DNA from: JBBRVW01 sp963784645
GTDB lineage: Bacteria; Actinomycetota; Actinomycetes; JACCUZ01
Length of the DNA stretch: 64,000 nt
Assembly (NCBI GenBank): GCA_963784645.1
Contig: CAWARY010000002.1
Span: 496,001 to 560,000 of the forward strand
Reading direction: 5' to 3'
Below are positions 15,108 through 23,168 of this stretch, piece after piece (positions within the stretch are counted from its first letter, which is position 1; each line of letters opens with the position of its first letter). The notes beneath the pieces are model-generated. The model was not told the origin of the DNA. It did no database searches and saw only the letters and a program-made list of their open reading frames with translations. A program made the position numbers and the translations under genes.

Positions 15108-15221
15108 GTGACCGCCGGTCGGAGCCGGCACTATGCGCGGATGGATGACTACCAGCGGTGGGTGCTGGGGGACATGGCGGACGAGGTTCACCAATTTCGT
15201 GAGGGCCGGCTGCTGCCCTAG
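15108..15221 (+). pseudogene. Fragment of a small conserved actinobacterial protein cut by the IS element
   Basis: A short frame (possible starts GTG 15108 or ATG 15141) encodes MDDYQRWVLGDMADEVHQF, which resembles the N-terminus of a small uncharacterised actinobacterial family (recollection, not a search). It ends at a TAG that lies in the CCTAGG target site of the inserted IS481 element. No convincing continuation is seen on the other side of the element, so the gene was probably already short or was also deleted. Confidence 0.35.
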
Positions 15222-15222
15222 G

Positions 15223-16334
15223 TGTACTGCCCAGAGACGTTGGTCGAGATCGTGTGACGACACGATCTGATGGATCTTGATGTGCGAAGACCTCCTGGCG
15301 TGGAGTGGAGCTGCCTAGCAACCGCTCCACGACCCAGGAGGTCTTCGTGTCCCACGCTAACGCTGCTCTGACCCCTCGAGCCCGGCTGCGGCTGGCCCGT
15401 CTGATCGTCGACCAGGAGTGGCCGGTGGCCCGGGCCGCTGAGCGTTACGACGTGTCCTGGCGCACTGCTGACCGGTGGGCCCAGCGTTACCGGGAACTGG
15501 GGCCTGACGGCATGTCCGACAGGTCCTCGCGTCCGCGCCACAGCCCGCGCCGGACCCCGACTCCGGTGGTCCGCAAGGTCGTGCACCTGCGGTGGAAGCA
15601 GCGGCTGGGGCCGGTGGCGATCGGCGCGAAGCTGTCGATGCCGGCCTCCACGGTGCACGTCGTGCTGGTCCGGTGCCGGCTGAACAAGCTCTGGCACCTC
15701 GACCGGGTCACGGGAGAGCCGATCCGCCGCTACGAACACCCGCACCCAGGTTCGCTGCTGCACGTGGACGTGAAGAAGCTGGGCAACGTCCCCGACGGCG
15801 GCGGCTGGCGCTATGTCGGAAGAGTGCAGGGCAACACGAACCGGGCCCGCACCCCGGGCAAGCCCAGAAGCGCCAACCGGAAACCGCAGATGGGGACCGC
15901 GTTCGTGCACACCGTGCTCGATGACCACTCCCGGGTCGCCTACGCCGAGATCCATGACGACGAGACCGCCGCCACCGCCACCGCCGTGCTGCGCCACGCG
16001 GTGGCCTGGTTCGCCGTCCGCGGCGTCGCCGTGGAGCGGGTCTTGTCCGACAACGGCAGCGCCTACAAGTCCCACCTGTGGGCCGATACCTGCGCCGAGA
16101 TGGGCATCACCGTGAAGAAGACCCGGCCCTACCGGCCGCAGACCAACGGCAAGATCGAACGGTTCCACCGCACCCTCGCCGACGGCTGGGCGTTCAAGCG
16201 GTTCTACAACTCCGAGGCCGCCCGCCGGGCGGCCCTGCCAGCATGGATCCACGAGTACAACCACCACCGGCCCCACACCGCGATCGGCAAGGCCACGCCC
16301 ATCACCCGCTTGACCAACCTGGCTGGGCAGTACA
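15223..16334 (+). mobile_element. Complete IS481-family insertion sequence, 1112 bp
   Basis: Terminal inverted repeats begin TGTACTGCCCAG at both ends and remain imperfectly similar to about 23 bases. The element is flanked by the direct repeat CCTAGG (15217..15222 and 16335..16340), a 6-bp target duplication that fits the NCTAGN target known for IS481. It contains a single intact transposase gene. Both ends and the target duplication are intact, so the insertion is probably recent. Confidence 0.93.
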
Positions 16335-16339
16335 CCTAG
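15347..16339 (+). CDS. IS481-family transposase (DDE)
   Basis: A 330-residue transposase, GTG 15347 five bases after AGGAGG. An N-terminal helix-turn-helix (about residues 15 to 60, RLRLARLIVDQEWPVARAAE) is followed by the integrase core; likely catalytic residues are Asp in LLHVDVKK, Asp in VLSDNGSAYKS and Glu in TNGKIERF. The reading frame is intact and of normal length. The element ends at 16334, so the last codon is completed, and the stop TAG supplied, by the duplicated target site CCTAGG. Confidence 0.93.
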   Translation: MSHANAALTPRARLRLARLIVDQEWPVARAAERYDVSWRTADRWAQRYRELGPDGMSDRSSRPRHSPRRTPTPVVRKVVHLRWKQRLGPVAIGAKLSMPASTVHVVLVRCRLNKLWHLDRVTGEPIRRYEHPHPGSLLHVDVKKLGNVPDGGGWRYVGRVQGNTNRARTPGKPRSANRKPQMGTAFVHTVLDDHSRVAYAEIHDDETAATATAVLRHAVAWFAVRGVAVERVLSDNGSAYKSHLWADTCAEMGITVKKTRPYRPQTNGKIERFHRTLADGWAFKRFYNSEAARRAALPAWIHEYNHHRPHTAIGKATPITRLTNLAGQYT

Positions 16340-16374
16340 GTGCGCGACTGGATCAACGATGAGGACGCCGATGG

Positions 16375-17163
16375 CTACAACTCGACCGACTCAACTTCCG
16401 AAAGTGCCAACTGGAGTGAGTCCAACACGCCGTCCTGGACCAACCGCTGGAAGGCAGGATCCCCGTCAGCGGCGAGGTATTCGACCTCGCGGATGTGGCG
16501 AACAACCACCTCCACCATGACCCGCCGCAGATCCTCGACGGCACCCTCCCAGCCGTATGCAGCAAGAAGTCTTCGCAATCGTTGAGGACGCCTGGCGAAG
16601 TCTCGGAAGCCTTCGGCTTCCGCCACCTGGCGAGCGTGCAACGGCACCCAGGCCATGCAGCAGAATGCAAGATCGGACTCCGGTGTGACGGGTCCGGCGA
16701 AGTCCCAGTCGAAGAACCCTTGCAGCCGCCCCTCCTGCCATGCTGCGTTGTAGGGGGCCGCGTCGTTGTGGCCGATAACCAGACCGGGTGACCACGAGCC
16801 GCCGCTGCGCCAGGTCGACGACGGGTCGGGCGAGAAGTCCCCTACCGCCCGGTGGTAGTCACGCAACCAGTCGCCGACCTGATCCAAGGTCGTGTCGTCG
16901 TAAACCCAGTGAGGCCACGGCTTCCTGCTGCCCACGGTCTCACCGGGCAGCATGGACAAGATCTGCCTGCCGTCAGGATCCCGACCAAGGGGGCGTGGCG
17001 CTCCTCTGAACCCAGCGTCTGCGAGATGCCCCAGCAACTGATCGACGGATGCGGACCAGGAACCCGAGGGCTTGCGGATCGTGTCGCCCACCCGCACCGC
17101 TCCGCCCCCATTCCCGCCATCCAGGACCAACTCTTCGGAACCATCGGGTGGGGAAGCTTTCAC
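16375..17163 (-). CDS. Aminoglycoside-phosphotransferase-fold kinase (APH family)
   Basis: A 262-residue protein from ATG 17163. The catalytic loop HNDAAPYN (HxDxxxxN) and the metal-binding FDWDFAGP are intact, so it should be an active small-molecule kinase. The APH superfamily includes aminoglycoside, macrolide and homoserine/choline kinases; the substrate cannot be decided here. It lies within the accessory island, 35 bases from the IS481 target duplication, and diverges from a nucleotidyltransferase of the antibiotic-modifying type. A resistance role is an inference from context. Confidence 0.8.
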   Translation of the reverse strand: MKASPPDGSEELVLDGGNGGGAVRVGDTIRKPSGSWSASVDQLLGHLADAGFRGAPRPLGRDPDGRQILSMLPGETVGSRKPWPHWVYDDTTLDQVGDWLRDYHRAVGDFSPDPSSTWRSGGSWSPGLVIGHNDAAPYNAAWQEGRLQGFFDWDFAGPVTPESDLAFCCMAWVPLHARQVAEAEGFRDFARRPQRLRRLLAAYGWEGAVEDLRRVMVEVVVRHIREVEYLAADGDPAFQRLVQDGVLDSLQLALSEVESVEL

Positions 17164-17201
17164 GCGCCAACGCTAGCCAGCAGCACGGCCCCCGCAGCGG
17201 G

Positions 17202-17210
17202 TAGGTGCCG
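17202..17210 (+). repeat. Boundary motif copy 3, between the divergent kinase and nucleotidyltransferase genes
   Basis: TAGGTGCCG in the context GCAGCGGGTAGGTGCCGTTC; the flanks GCAG and CTGC can pair around it. It lies 39 bases upstream of the kinase start (minus strand) and 66 bases upstream of the nucleotidyltransferase start. Confidence 0.5.
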
Positions 17211-17275
17211 TTCTGCAGCACCGTCTGACTGAGCAACCGGGAGAATCGCTCGCCTGGTTCCGGCAGGATCACCGT

Positions 17276-17833
17276 GTGGCTGACCATGAGAACGAGGGGC
17301 CCTCGCTGCCTGCCCGTGACGCCCTCGCCCTCTATGCGACTTTCACCCAGGGTGGCATTCGCTGTTGGGTGATGGGCGGCTGGGGAGTCGACGCCCTACT
17401 CGGCGTCGAGACTCGCCTCCACCATGACCTCGACCTGTTGGTGGCCGTCGAGGACTTACCTGAGTTCCTTGATCTGTTGGCTGACCTCGGCTTCTCGCGG
17501 AAACTCATCTGGCAGGGGGAGAACCGCTGGATCGAGGTTCGAAGCGTTCAACGCCCGACAGCCTTCGTCCAAGTGGACAAGGCAGGTGGCGAAGTGGACG
17601 TCCACGTGGTCGCCTGCCCAGACGACGGCCCACCGGTCGCCTTGTGCGAAGTTCCTTGGCACTTCGATCAAGGCTCGCTTGCGGCTGTTGGCCGTATCGC
17701 AGGAACCCAGGTGAGATGCGTGTCAGCCGAGACGCAGTTGCAGATGCACTCCGGATACGACCTACCTGCTCAGCACGAGCGAGATGTGGAACGTCTTCGC
17801 CGCTTCCTTGGGGCCTTCGGCGCCGATGCGTAG
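17276..17833 (+). CDS. Nucleotidyltransferase of the aminoglycoside/lincosamide-modifying type
   Basis: A 185-residue protein from GTG 17276. The MGGWGVDALLG motif followed by TRLHHDLDLLV is the Pol-beta-type nucleotidyltransferase signature with metal-binding Asp residues, as found in lincosamide and aminoglycoside 2''-nucleotidyltransferases. EVDVHVVA supplies a probable third acidic residue. The length fits that family. No ribosome-binding site is obvious. The stop codon TAG is the start of the fourth boundary motif. Drug modification is plausible but the substrate is unknown; related proteins act on other small molecules or as antitoxin-like enzymes. Confidence 0.75.
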   Translation: MADHENEGPSLPARDALALYATFTQGGIRCWVMGGWGVDALLGVETRLHHDLDLLVAVEDLPEFLDLLADLGFSRKLIWQGENRWIEVRSVQRPTAFVQVDKAGGEVDVHVVACPDDGPPVALCEVPWHFDQGSLAAVGRIAGTQVRCVSAETQLQMHSGYDLPAQHERDVERLRRFLGAFGADA

Positions 17834-17839
17834 GTGCCG
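17831..17839 (+). repeat. Boundary motif copy 4, overlapping the nucleotidyltransferase stop codon
   Basis: TAGGTGCCG in the context GCGTAGGTGCCGCTCCC. As at 15031, its first three bases are the stop codon of the preceding gene. The next gene (DUF222/HNH) begins 108 bases downstream. Confidence 0.5.
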
Positions 17840-17913
17840 CTCCCGGGCGGGCGGGATCGCCGGGAATCCGTTGTGGACAAAGGGTTTCCGCGGGTACGGG
17901 TGTGCGCTAGACT

Positions 17914-17929
17914 TCGAACATAGGTTCGA
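17914..17929. promoter_or_regulatory. LexA (SOS) box
   Basis: TCGAACATAGGTTCGA is a perfect match to the actinobacterial SOS box TCGAAC-N4-GTTCGA. It lies 17 bases upstream of the start codon of the DUF222/HNH gene, with a possible -10 element TAGACT at 17908..17913. LexA boxes in front of 13E12/DUF222 genes are known from mycobacteria, so DNA-damage control of this gene is likely. Confidence 0.85.
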
Positions 17930-17946
17930 GAGTCCGGAGGTGCGGG

Positions 17947-19373
17947 GTGCGCGAGGCTGAGGGGTCGCTGCTCGACCCGGTGCCGCCCGCCGGCCCCGAC
18001 TCCCACCTCGACTCCCACCTCGACTCCCGCCTCGACGCCGGCCTCGAGGATGTGGCTGCTGCGCAGGAGTCGTGCTGGCCGTCGGCGGGGCTGCTGGACC
18101 AGGTCGAGCCCGGTCCGCTGCTGGCGAGCCTGCTGGCCGCGACCGACCTGCGGGCTCCTGCAGCGAGGCGGACCTGGCGGGTGCGGTGCGTGCCGCGTAC
18201 CGGTTGCAGTCGTGGGCGGCGGCGCTGGAGGTCGAGGCGACGAACGTGCTGGTGGACCGGTGCGCGTCCTGGCGCGGGGTGGCGCCTGCCGGGGAGCAGG
18301 TGGCGGGGGAGTCGGTGTCGGCGGAGCTGATGGCCGCGGTCGAGATCGGCTGCGCGCTGGACCTGGCGCCGCAGACCGCCCGCGCCAAGGTCGTGCTGGC
18401 CCGGGACCTGGCCCGGCTGCCCGCGACGCGGCTGGCGCTGGCCGCGGGGGTCCTCGACCTGGCGAAGGCGCGGCTGCTGGTCGACGAGCTGCGGCCCCTG
18501 GACGACGAGCTGGCCGCCGAGGTGGAGGCGCGGATCGTGCCCGGCTCGGCGGGCCGGACCCGGGCGCAGCTGCAGGGCCGGCTGCGGCGGGCGGTGCTCG
18601 CGGTCGACCCGGCCGCGGCGCGGGCCCGGCAGGAGAAGGCCCGGGCCGACCGCAGGGTCGAGGTGTTCCCGCTCAGCGACGGGATGGCCGGGCTGACCTA
18701 CACCGACACCGCCCAGAAGGTGCACGCCCTGTACCTGTGGCTGACCGGGCGCGCGCACGCCGCGCGAGGCCCGGCCGGGACCGACGACCGCACCATGGAC
18801 CAGCTCCGGGCCGACGTGCTCGGTGACCTCGGGGAGCAGGCGCTGGCGGGCGGGGATCTGCCGGTGCGGCACGGCCGGCGCCCCCAGATCCAGGTCGTGG
18901 TGTCGGTGCTCACCCTGCTCGGGCTGGACGAGCTGCCCGGTGAGCTGGTCGGGTACGGGCCGGTCACCGCCGACACCGCCCGTCGGATCGCCGCCGACGG
19001 CACGTGGCGGCGGCTGCTGAGCGACCCGCGGACCGGCCGGTTCGACGAGCTGTCGGTCGACACCTACCAACCGCCGCAGGACCTGGCCGATCACGTGATC
19101 GCCCGGGACCGGACCTGCCGCACCCCCGGCTGCCGCACGGCGGCGCACCGCTGCGACCTGGACCACCGGGTGTCCTACCCGCGCGGCCCGACCTCGGCGG
19201 GCAACCTCGACGCGGCCTGCCGCAGCCACCACACCGTGAAGACCCACACCGACACCACCGTCGACATTGACGGTCGCGGCGGGCTCCGCTTCACCCTGCC
19301 GTCCGGGCGCACCTATCGGCGACCCGCCGACCCCGTCCAGGACGACCTGTTCAGCGACATCCCCCCGTTCTGA
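17947..19373 (+). pseudogene. DUF222/HNH endonuclease (13E12-repeat family), frameshifted near 18157
   Basis: The first part starts at GTG 17947 behind CGGAGG and reads to LLASLLAATDLRA; the family then continues one phase over at CSEADLAGAVRAAYRLQSWA (from about 18159). The DUF222 region spans to about 18860 and the C-terminal HNH nuclease motif is CRTPGCRTAAHRCDLDH with a downstream NLDAACRSHH. Restoring one phase change gives a protein of about 475 residues, normal for the family. Without it the first frame runs on to a stop at 18330. An internal initiation of the second frame is possible. Either a real mutation in this accessory region or a sequencing error in a G/C-rich run. Confidence 0.75.
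17998..18045 (+). repeat. Tandem 12-bp repeat encoding DSHL units
   Basis: GACTCCCACCTC occurs at 17998 and 18010, then with one change at 18022 (GACTCCCGCCTC) and more changes at 18034. It encodes DSHLDSHLDSRLDAGL near the N-terminus of the DUF222/HNH protein. The units keep frame, so copy-number change would alter protein length without a frameshift. Confidence 0.75.
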
Positions 19374-19538
19374 CCGTTGCGCTCGCCGTGATGAGCAACG
19401 TGACGCCGGACCTCTCGCTCGGACGCGCGGGACCCTCCCGCAGCACCAGCCCACGCCGGGCGGGCTCGCCGGTACAGGGGAGCCATGCCTCTGGTCCCGG
19501 GCCCTGTGCCCCTTCTCGGCTGCGCCGGGCCGGGGAGC

Positions 19539-20414
19539 TCAGCGGACGATGAGGACCGGGCAGGCGGAGTGGTGGATCGCCGCGTGGGTCGTGGAACCGA
19601 GCAGCATCCCCCGCAGTGATCCCAGGTCGCGAGCGCCGACGACGAGCAGCTGCGCGTGCTGCGAGGCGTCGACGAGCTCGGCGGCCGGCGACCGGTCGCC
19701 GAGGCGGCTGCTGAGCGTGACGTCGGGCGCATCGGACCCGGCCCCTGCCAGGGACCGGTCGAGCAGCTCCTGCCCCTCTCGCCGCCCGCGGGTCAGCGCT
19801 GTCTCGCCCGCCGGCGTCGGGCCCGGGGGCAGCAGGCTCGGGGTCCAGGCATGCACGACCAGCACGCCCACGCCGCGCAGCCGCGCCTCCTCGATCGCCC
19901 CGCCCAGGACCGCGTCCGACCCCGGTGCGCCGTCCAGGCCGACCACGACCGGCCCGTCGAGCGCCGGGTCGCCCCGCACCACGACGACGGGACGCGGGCT
20001 GCGGGCGGACAGTGCCACGCCGGTCGAACCCAGCAGCAGGCCCGTGAACCCGCCGAGGCCGCGGTTGCCGACCACCACCAGCTGGGCGCCGGGAGCGCGC
20101 CGTAGCAGCTCCCCGGCGGCCTCACCCACGGTCAGGGTCGTCTCGACCGCCAGCCCGGGCGCGACCGCCCGCGCGGTCGTGGCCGCGCTGGCCAGCACCT
20201 GCTCGGCCTGCGCCTGCAGGCCCGCAGTCTCGGGCGCCAGCGGGGAGCCGCCCAGCGGCACCCGGAACAGGGGCCACAGCCACGCGTGGACGACGTGCAG
20301 CGGGCACCCCCGCAGGTCCGCCTCGCGCGCGGCCCAGCGCACCGCTCGCGTGCCGGCCTCGGAGCCGTCGACGCCGACGAGCACCGGATCGGTCACCCCG
20401 CTCCTGGTGGTCAT
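19539..20414 (-). CDS. Universal stress protein, two tandem Usp domains
   Basis: A 291-residue protein from ATG 20414 behind GAGGAGG. Domain 1 begins PVLVGVDGSEAGTRAV and has the nucleotide loop VVGNRGLGGFTGLLLGS; domain 2 begins GPVVVGLDGAPGSD and has VVGARDLGSLRGMLLGS, where Asp replaces the usual Gly-containing loop residue, so ATP binding by the second domain may be weaker. It diverges from another Usp gene at 20639, with two DevR-box-like palindromes between them (20474 and 20497). It ends next to the accessory island. Confidence 0.92.
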   Translation of the reverse strand: MTTRSGVTDPVLVGVDGSEAGTRAVRWAAREADLRGCPLHVVHAWLWPLFRVPLGGSPLAPETAGLQAQAEQVLASAATTARAVAPGLAVETTLTVGEAAGELLRRAPGAQLVVVGNRGLGGFTGLLLGSTGVALSARSPRPVVVVRGDPALDGPVVVGLDGAPGSDAVLGGAIEEARLRGVGVLVVHAWTPSLLPPGPTPAGETALTRGRREGQELLDRSLAGAGSDAPDVTLSSRLGDRSPAAELVDASQHAQLLVVGARDLGSLRGMLLGSTTHAAIHHSACPVLIVR

Positions 20415-20473
20415 GGCGTCCTCCTCGGTCGGCCGTCGCCCACGACGCTACGGACCGGTCCGGAGCGGCCCCA

Positions 20474-20510
20474 GGGGATGTCGTCCCGCACGAGCCGGGC
20501 CGGAGGTCCC
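20474..20510. promoter_or_regulatory. Two DevR-box-like sites between divergent Usp genes
   Basis: GGGGATGTCGTCCC (20474..20487) and GGGCCGGAGGTCCC (20497..20510) each match 10 of 14 positions of the DosR consensus and both keep the right arm GTCCC. They are 23 bases apart, roughly two helical turns, as in paired DosR sites. They could serve the Usp gene at 19539 (start 20414), the Usp gene at 20639, or both. Confidence 0.5.
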
Positions 20511-20638
20511 GAGCAGGGCCGAGAGGTCGTTGGTCCTGCCCGCGGCCAACGTTGGTCTCTGCCCGACGGCGGCCCGGAGGCGGTGTCCTGGCAGCGGGAC
20601 CGCGCAGCCGCGAGGACCGCGAGGACCGAGGAGGAGTC

Positions 20639-21517
20639 ATGGCTGAGATTCGTCACGTGGTGGTGGCCGTCGACGGGTCCGACGACAGCAGTCGGGCGGT
20701 CGCGTGGGCGGTGGCCGAGGCGCGCAGCCGACGGCTGCCCCTGGTGCTGGTGCACGCCGTCCCGAGCCTGCTCCGCGAGGACGACGCGCCGCCCCGGCGC
20801 TCGTCGGTGGACCGGGTCCTGGACGAGGCGCGCCAGCTGGCCGCGCACGACCCGGCCGTCGAGACCGAGGTCCGGCGGCTCGAGCCGCTCGGGCTCGAGG
20901 TCGGCCCGGCCATCGTCGAGAGCGTCCGCCGGGGCGACCTCCTCGTGGTGGGTGCGCGTGGACACAGCCGTCTCGGCGGGCTGGTGCTCGGCTCCGTCAG
21001 CCAGCAGGTGACCCGGCACGCGCCCATCCCGGTGGTCGTGGTGCGCCGCCGCGCCGACGAGAGGGCGACGCGCATCGTCGTCGGGGTGGACGGCACGTCC
21101 GGCGCCCAGGTCGCCCTCGACTGGGCGATGAGCCGGGCCGCCGAGGACGGCGGAGACGTCACTGCCCTGCGTGCCTGGCGGGCCAGCGCCCTGCACGGGG
21201 CAGCCAATCTGCTGCCGCTGCCCGTGGACGCGGTGCGGCAGCAGGAGGTCGAGCGGGCCGCGCTGGAGGCCGACCTGGCGCCCTGGCGCGAGAAGTACCC
21301 CACCGTGCGGCTCCTCGCCGAGGCCGTGCCCGGGCACGCCGGGCACCTGCTCGCCGTCGCTTCCGAGCACGCCGGCCTCGTCGTCGTCGGCTCGCGCGGT
21401 CACCGGCCGGCCGTCGAGACGCTCCTCGGCTCGGTCGGCCAGGCCGTCCTGCACCACGCGCACTGCCCGGTCGCCGTGATCCGAGGATCAGCCGGCCCGG
21501 ACGACCCGTCCCGATGA
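20639..21517 (+). CDS. Universal stress protein, two tandem Usp domains
   Basis: A 292-residue protein from ATG 20639 behind GAGGAGG. The first domain begins HVVVAVDGSDDSSRAV with the loop VVGARGHSRLGGLVLGS, the second begins RIVVGVDGTSGAQVAL with VVGSRGHRPAVETLLGS. Both loops keep the G-x2-G-x9-G(S) pattern of ATP-binding Usps approximately. Its stop overlaps the start of the following PPOX-fold gene (ATGA at 21514), so the two are co-translated. Probable target of the paired palindromes upstream. Confidence 0.92.
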   Translation: MAEIRHVVVAVDGSDDSSRAVAWAVAEARSRRLPLVLVHAVPSLLREDDAPPRRSSVDRVLDEARQLAAHDPAVETEVRRLEPLGLEVGPAIVESVRRGDLLVVGARGHSRLGGLVLGSVSQQVTRHAPIPVVVVRRRADERATRIVVGVDGTSGAQVALDWAMSRAAEDGGDVTALRAWRASALHGAANLLPLPVDAVRQQEVERAALEADLAPWREKYPTVRLLAEAVPGHAGHLLAVASEHAGLVVVGSRGHRPAVETLLGSVGQAVLHHAHCPVAVIRGSAGPDDPSR

Positions 21518-22035
21518 CCTCAGGCGGTCCGGCGCGAGCCCGTGCTCCCGGGTACCCGGTCGCGCCGACGGATGACGACCTCGGTGCGGGCGGAGCGAGG
21601 GTGCTGCAGCTGTCGCGCGTCGAGTGTCTCGAGCTGCTCGGCTCGGCCGCCGTCGGCCGGTTCGTGTTCACCATCGGTGCGCTCCCTGCCGTCGTGCCGG
21701 TGTCCTTCGCCCTGGACGGCGAGGTCGCGGTGTGCTGCACGTCGGGCACCTCGCGGCTGGCGAGGTCAGCGGGTGGCGGCGTCCTGGCGCTCCAGGCCGA
21801 CGACATCGACGTCGTCACCCGCTCCGGCTGGAGCGTCGTGGCCACCGGGTTGGCCGAGGTGGTGCGCGACCCGGCGGAGGTCCGGCGGCTGGCCTGCCTG
21901 GTCGACCCCTGGGTCTCGGGCCAGGTGGACGTCGCGATCCGGCTGCCGTTGACCGTCCTGACGGGGCGACACGTGACCGGCCGCCCCGACGGGGGGACTT
22001 CCGCCGTGGCGCCGGCGGCTGCCTCGTCGGGCTAG
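21514..22035 (+). CDS. Pyridoxamine-5'-phosphate-oxidase-fold flavoprotein
   Basis: A 173-residue protein from ATG 21514, overlapping the Usp stop by four bases. The segment LSRVECLELLGSAAVGRFVF followed by LPAVVPVSFALDGEV is typical of the split-barrel FMN-binding PPOX-like family (PF12900/PF01243-like) common in mycobacterial DosR regulons. The exact reaction is unknown; members bind FMN, F420 or heme-related ligands. A paralogue is at 29131. A 20-residue disordered tail (Gly/Ala/Ser rich) ends the protein. Confidence 0.8.
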   Translation: MTSGGPARARAPGYPVAPTDDDLGAGGARVLQLSRVECLELLGSAAVGRFVFTIGALPAVVPVSFALDGEVAVCCTSGTSRLARSAGGGVLALQADDIDVVTRSGWSVVATGLAEVVRDPAEVRRLACLVDPWVSGQVDVAIRLPLTVLTGRHVTGRPDGGTSAVAPAAASSG

Positions 22036-22089
22036 CGCTCGTCGGGCTGGCCCCGCGAAAGCGGCGCTGCTCTGCCAGGTCGGCTCAGG

Positions 22090-23106
22090 TCACCGCGCGT
22101 CGTCAGGACCGAGCCGTGGCTCGCGGCGCACCTCGTCCAGCGGTCGGCGCGGGGTCGGCGGCACCTCGTCGCCGTAGCCGAGGCGGAGCAGCATGTGCGT
22201 CTGGCCGACGCCGCTCAGGGGGCTGCGGGCCAGCCACCGGAGGTCGAGGTGCTCCAGCGGTGCGTTGAGGAACGACGCCGAGAGCCCGGAGGCGGTCGCC
22301 TCCAGCAGGACCCGTTCCAGGGCCTGGCCGGCGCGGACCCAGTCGGCCGGGCGGTCCTCGTGGGTGGAGAGCACGGCCACCGTGGGGGACGACTCGAACG
22401 ACCCCGTCTCGCGGAACGTCTGCACCGCGTACCCCAGGTCGCGGAACGCGGTGTCGGACCGGGCCGGGCGGGGGCCGAGCGAGGCGAGCGGGATGCCGTC
22501 GTCCCGCTGGGGACCGCCGATCCACGTCTGCCGCTCGGCGACCCGGGCGGGGTCGTCGTGGTCCGCACGGTCACCAGCACCGACCAGCTCGACGAGTCGA
22601 CGTACCTCGTTCTCGTCGTCGTAGACGCGCAGCACGGCGCCCTCCGCCTGGGCGGCCTCGGCGAGGCGACCGGCAGCGGCCGGTGCGATCCGGCGGTCCC
22701 GGAACGGCCGCCGGTTCGTCCGGCGCAGCCAGACTGCGGGGTAGAACGTGTCGAGGCTGCCGGGCCTCTGGTGACGGTGGTCGACCTCGACGACCGCGAC
22801 CAGCGTCGGGTCCTCCTCGTCCGGCAGCACCCGCACCCGGGGGTGCATCCCCAGGTGGGCGGCAGCCACCCGGAGGTTGAACAGTGCGGCCCCGCACGAG
22901 ATCAGCAGGGACCGGCCGGCGGGGTCGGCGCGCAGGAGGTGGCGGTCGACATCGGCGTACACCTCGACGTGATGGTCGCCGAACGCGAACGCCCATGGCT
23001 GGGAGTTGTGCAGCGAAGGGGCGCGGACCGCCGCCCGCAGCAAGAGGTCGACGTCCTCGGGGACCAGTCCCCGCCTGTCGTGCCCGGGCTTCCTCGTCGG
23101 CGTCAC
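22090..23106 (-). CDS. Acg-family nitroreductase-fold protein (second copy)
   Basis: About 338 residues from GTG 23106 behind GAGGAGG; upstream in-frame ATGs at 23172 and 23214 lack this spacing. The Acg motif APSLHNSQPWAF and the C-terminal MLLRLGYGDEVPPTPRRPLDEV are present. It is related to the protein at 253..1251 but clearly diverged. It lies downstream of the flavodoxin-domain and Usp genes on the same strand and probably shares their promoter with the DevR-box-like site at 24396. FMN binding is expected; catalysis is not established for Acg proteins. Confidence 0.85.
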   Translation of the reverse strand: MTPTRKPGHDRRGLVPEDVDLLLRAAVRAPSLHNSQPWAFAFGDHHVEVYADVDRHLLRADPAGRSLLISCGAALFNLRVAAAHLGMHPRVRVLPDEEDPTLVAVVEVDHRHQRPGSLDTFYPAVWLRRTNRRPFRDRRIAPAAAGRLAEAAQAEGAVLRVYDDENEVRRLVELVGAGDRADHDDPARVAERQTWIGGPQRDDGIPLASLGPRPARSDTAFRDLGYAVQTFRETGSFESSPTVAVLSTHEDRPADWVRAGQALERVLLEATASGLSASFLNAPLEHLDLRWLARSPLSGVGQTHMLLRLGYGDEVPPTPRRPLDEVRREPRLGPDDAR

Positions 23107-23168
23107 GGCACCCACCTCCTCGTCGAACTGACTGGTTCCGGTCCGAGCGGCACCGCGGTCTCCGCGGT

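Noticed and set aside
14700..17900. A classical integron with attC sites
   Set aside because: No integrase gene is present and the usual core sites (GTTRRRY and RYYYAAC) are not seen at the TAGGTGCCG boundaries.
17907..19454. A 515-codon minus-strand frame opposite the DUF222/HNH gene
   Set aside because: No family motif, while the plus strand has DUF222 and HNH motifs, a ribosome-binding site and a LexA box.
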